Shown here piece after piece: positions 63,408 to 64,000 of a DNA stretch of 64,000 bases. Source of the DNA: Alphaproteobacteria bacterium (lineage in GTDB: Bacteria; Pseudomonadota; Alphaproteobacteria; Rhizobiales; CAJQND01); assembly GCA_024227565.1 (NCBI GenBank), contig JAAEUE010000290.1:62001-126000 (forward strand), in the 5' to 3' direction. Positions within the stretch are counted from its first letter, which is position 1; every line of letters begins with the position of its first letter. The notes under the pieces were generated by a model that was not told the DNA's origin, did no database searches, and worked only from the letters and a program-made list of their open reading frames with translations. A program made the translations under genes and the position numbers.

Positions 63408-64000
63408 ATGAGCCAAAGCAAACAAGAACGTCTGCTGCAAATGGGAGTGCGCACCGTGACAGGTGCTGCGCGCGAGGGGTTTTTCATTCCCTACCGTTAC
63501 GCGGCCGACATCCCGGAGCAGATCGAGGTTTATGAGGCCCTTGTGCCGTTGTTCGAGAATGGGCGGAGCTCATTTGAGGGCGTTCTGACGGAAATTGAAG
63601 CCTTGGGAGACGATCTTCGCGCCATTGACGGCACGGGCTGTGAGCATGCCCGCTGGGATCAGTACTGGTACCCCAGGCTGGATGCAGCCAGCGCCTATGC
63701 CATGGTGCGCAGCAAAAAACCGTCGCACATCATGGAAATCGGCTCTGGTCACTCAACGCGCTTCATGTACCGGGGCGCCCAAGATGGCCAGCTCGCATGC
63801 GCGTTTACCGCCATTGACCCTGCGCCCCGCGCCAACATTGCGTCCCTTGAGATCGACATTCAGCGCAAGACTTTGCAGAAAATCGACCTTTCGGTGTTCT
63901 CAAAGCTCAAGGCAGGAGATTTTTTGTGTGTTGATTCCAGCCACATCCTGATGCCGGGAAGTGATGTGGATATCGTTGTAAACCGGATCCTGCCGTCCCT
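63408..64000 (+). CDS. Class I SAM-dependent methyltransferase, partial
   Basis: The first 197 residues of a protein cut by the right edge. Motif I is HIMEIGSGHSTRFMYRG (about residues 112-128), followed by AFTAIDPAPRANI and VDSSHILMPGSDVD. The stretch DQYWYPRLDAASAYAMVR comes just before motif I. It resembles the FkbM/TylF-like class of plasma methyltransferases used on glycans or small molecules, but the substrate is unknown. An ATG at 63390 would add six residues. It is divergent from the helicase gene. Confidence 0.8.
   Translation, partial: MSQSKQERLLQMGVRTVTGAAREGFFIPYRYAADIPEQIEVYEALVPLFENGRSSFEGVLTEIEALGDDLRAIDGTGCEHARWDQYWYPRLDAASAYAMVRSKKPSHIMEIGSGHSTRFMYRGAQDGQLACAFTAIDPAPRANIASLEIDIQRKTLQKIDLSVFSKLKAGDFLCVDSSHILMPGSDVDIVVNRILPS

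Noticed and set aside
63324..63440. N-terminal 39-residue extension of the UvrD-family helicase
   Set aside because: It overlaps the divergent methyltransferase start region and lacks similarity; the helicase begins at 63323.

Overview
The window is about 64 kb of chromosomal DNA from an alphaproteobacterium, most likely of the order Hyphomicrobiales (Rhizobiales). The placement rests on gene content and gene order: a 1602-residue NAD-specific glutamate dehydrogenase, an alphaproteobacterial mitofilin (Mic60) between hemD and hemY, the hemC/tsaD divergent pair followed by gpsA, the order ffh-rpsP-rimM-trmD-rplS-leuC-leuD-leuB-asd, rpe-heparinase-purH, and a TTAA-N7-TTAA CtrA-type box before ftsK. 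I found no rRNA, CRISPR array, insertion sequence, phage or integrase gene. Coding density is high and the window reads as stable core chromosome with a few accessory metabolic genes. Species, and a marine or osmolyte-rich habitat, cannot be proven from the window.

Layout. 1-1949: minus-strand MFS transporter and choline-sulfatase (cut by the left edge). 2102-3426: Coq6/UbiH-type hydroxylase and tRNA-Thr(CGT). 3510-8519: minus-strand hemC-hemD-mitofilin-hemY block, linking tetrapyrrole synthesis to a membrane-shaping protein. 8599-11438: tsaD, gpsA, YciI and EVE-domain genes. 11495-14259: DUF1761 protein, a LysR regulator divergent from a Rieske oxygenase, and a small membrane protein. 14331-20552: YdjM-like hydrolase, rpe, heparinase-like protein, EF-hand protein, purH, YbjQ. 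20553-25361: glutamate dehydrogenase. 25481-30843: a frameshifted AhpD-like gene, then a minus-strand run of MazG-like, FecR-repeat, LemA, two TPM-domain and proline-racemase-family genes. 30970-35149: phosphoesterase, DMT exporter, DinB-like protein, methyltransferase, PilZ protein and one unknown. 35379-43603: acs, tesB, amt, ftsK, lolA. 44002-52535: ffh, rpsP, rimM, trmD, rplS and the leucine genes, with an M23 peptidase on the other strand before leuB. 52542-56196: LysR/TauE, LysE/Lrp and TerC. 56530-64000: asd, a class III cyclase, an SDR, a serine hydrolase, a UvrD-family helicase and a methyltransferase cut by the right edge.

How the genes work together. Several blocks are functional units: heme synthesis, SRP and translation (ffh, S16, RimM, TrmD, L19), leucine synthesis (leuCDB), acetate and acyl-CoA handling (acs, tesB), and ammonium uptake and glutamate breakdown (amt, gdh). 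Choline-sulfatase, the Rieske oxygenase and the hydroxyproline-epimerase-like protein all have relatives acting on quaternary amines or proline derivatives. That suggests, by inference only, use of compatible solutes.

The least explained items are a FecR protein ending in six exact 18-residue Cys-Gly-Cys repeats, a Thr/Lys-rich 35-codon reading frame with hairpins in the asd leader, a row of hairpins ending in a strong terminator between lolA and ffh, two ATTGCAAT boxes (one covering the lrp start codon), a sigma-54-like promoter before amt, and a one-base frameshift in the AhpD-like gene. No clearly new defence or mobile system is visible.
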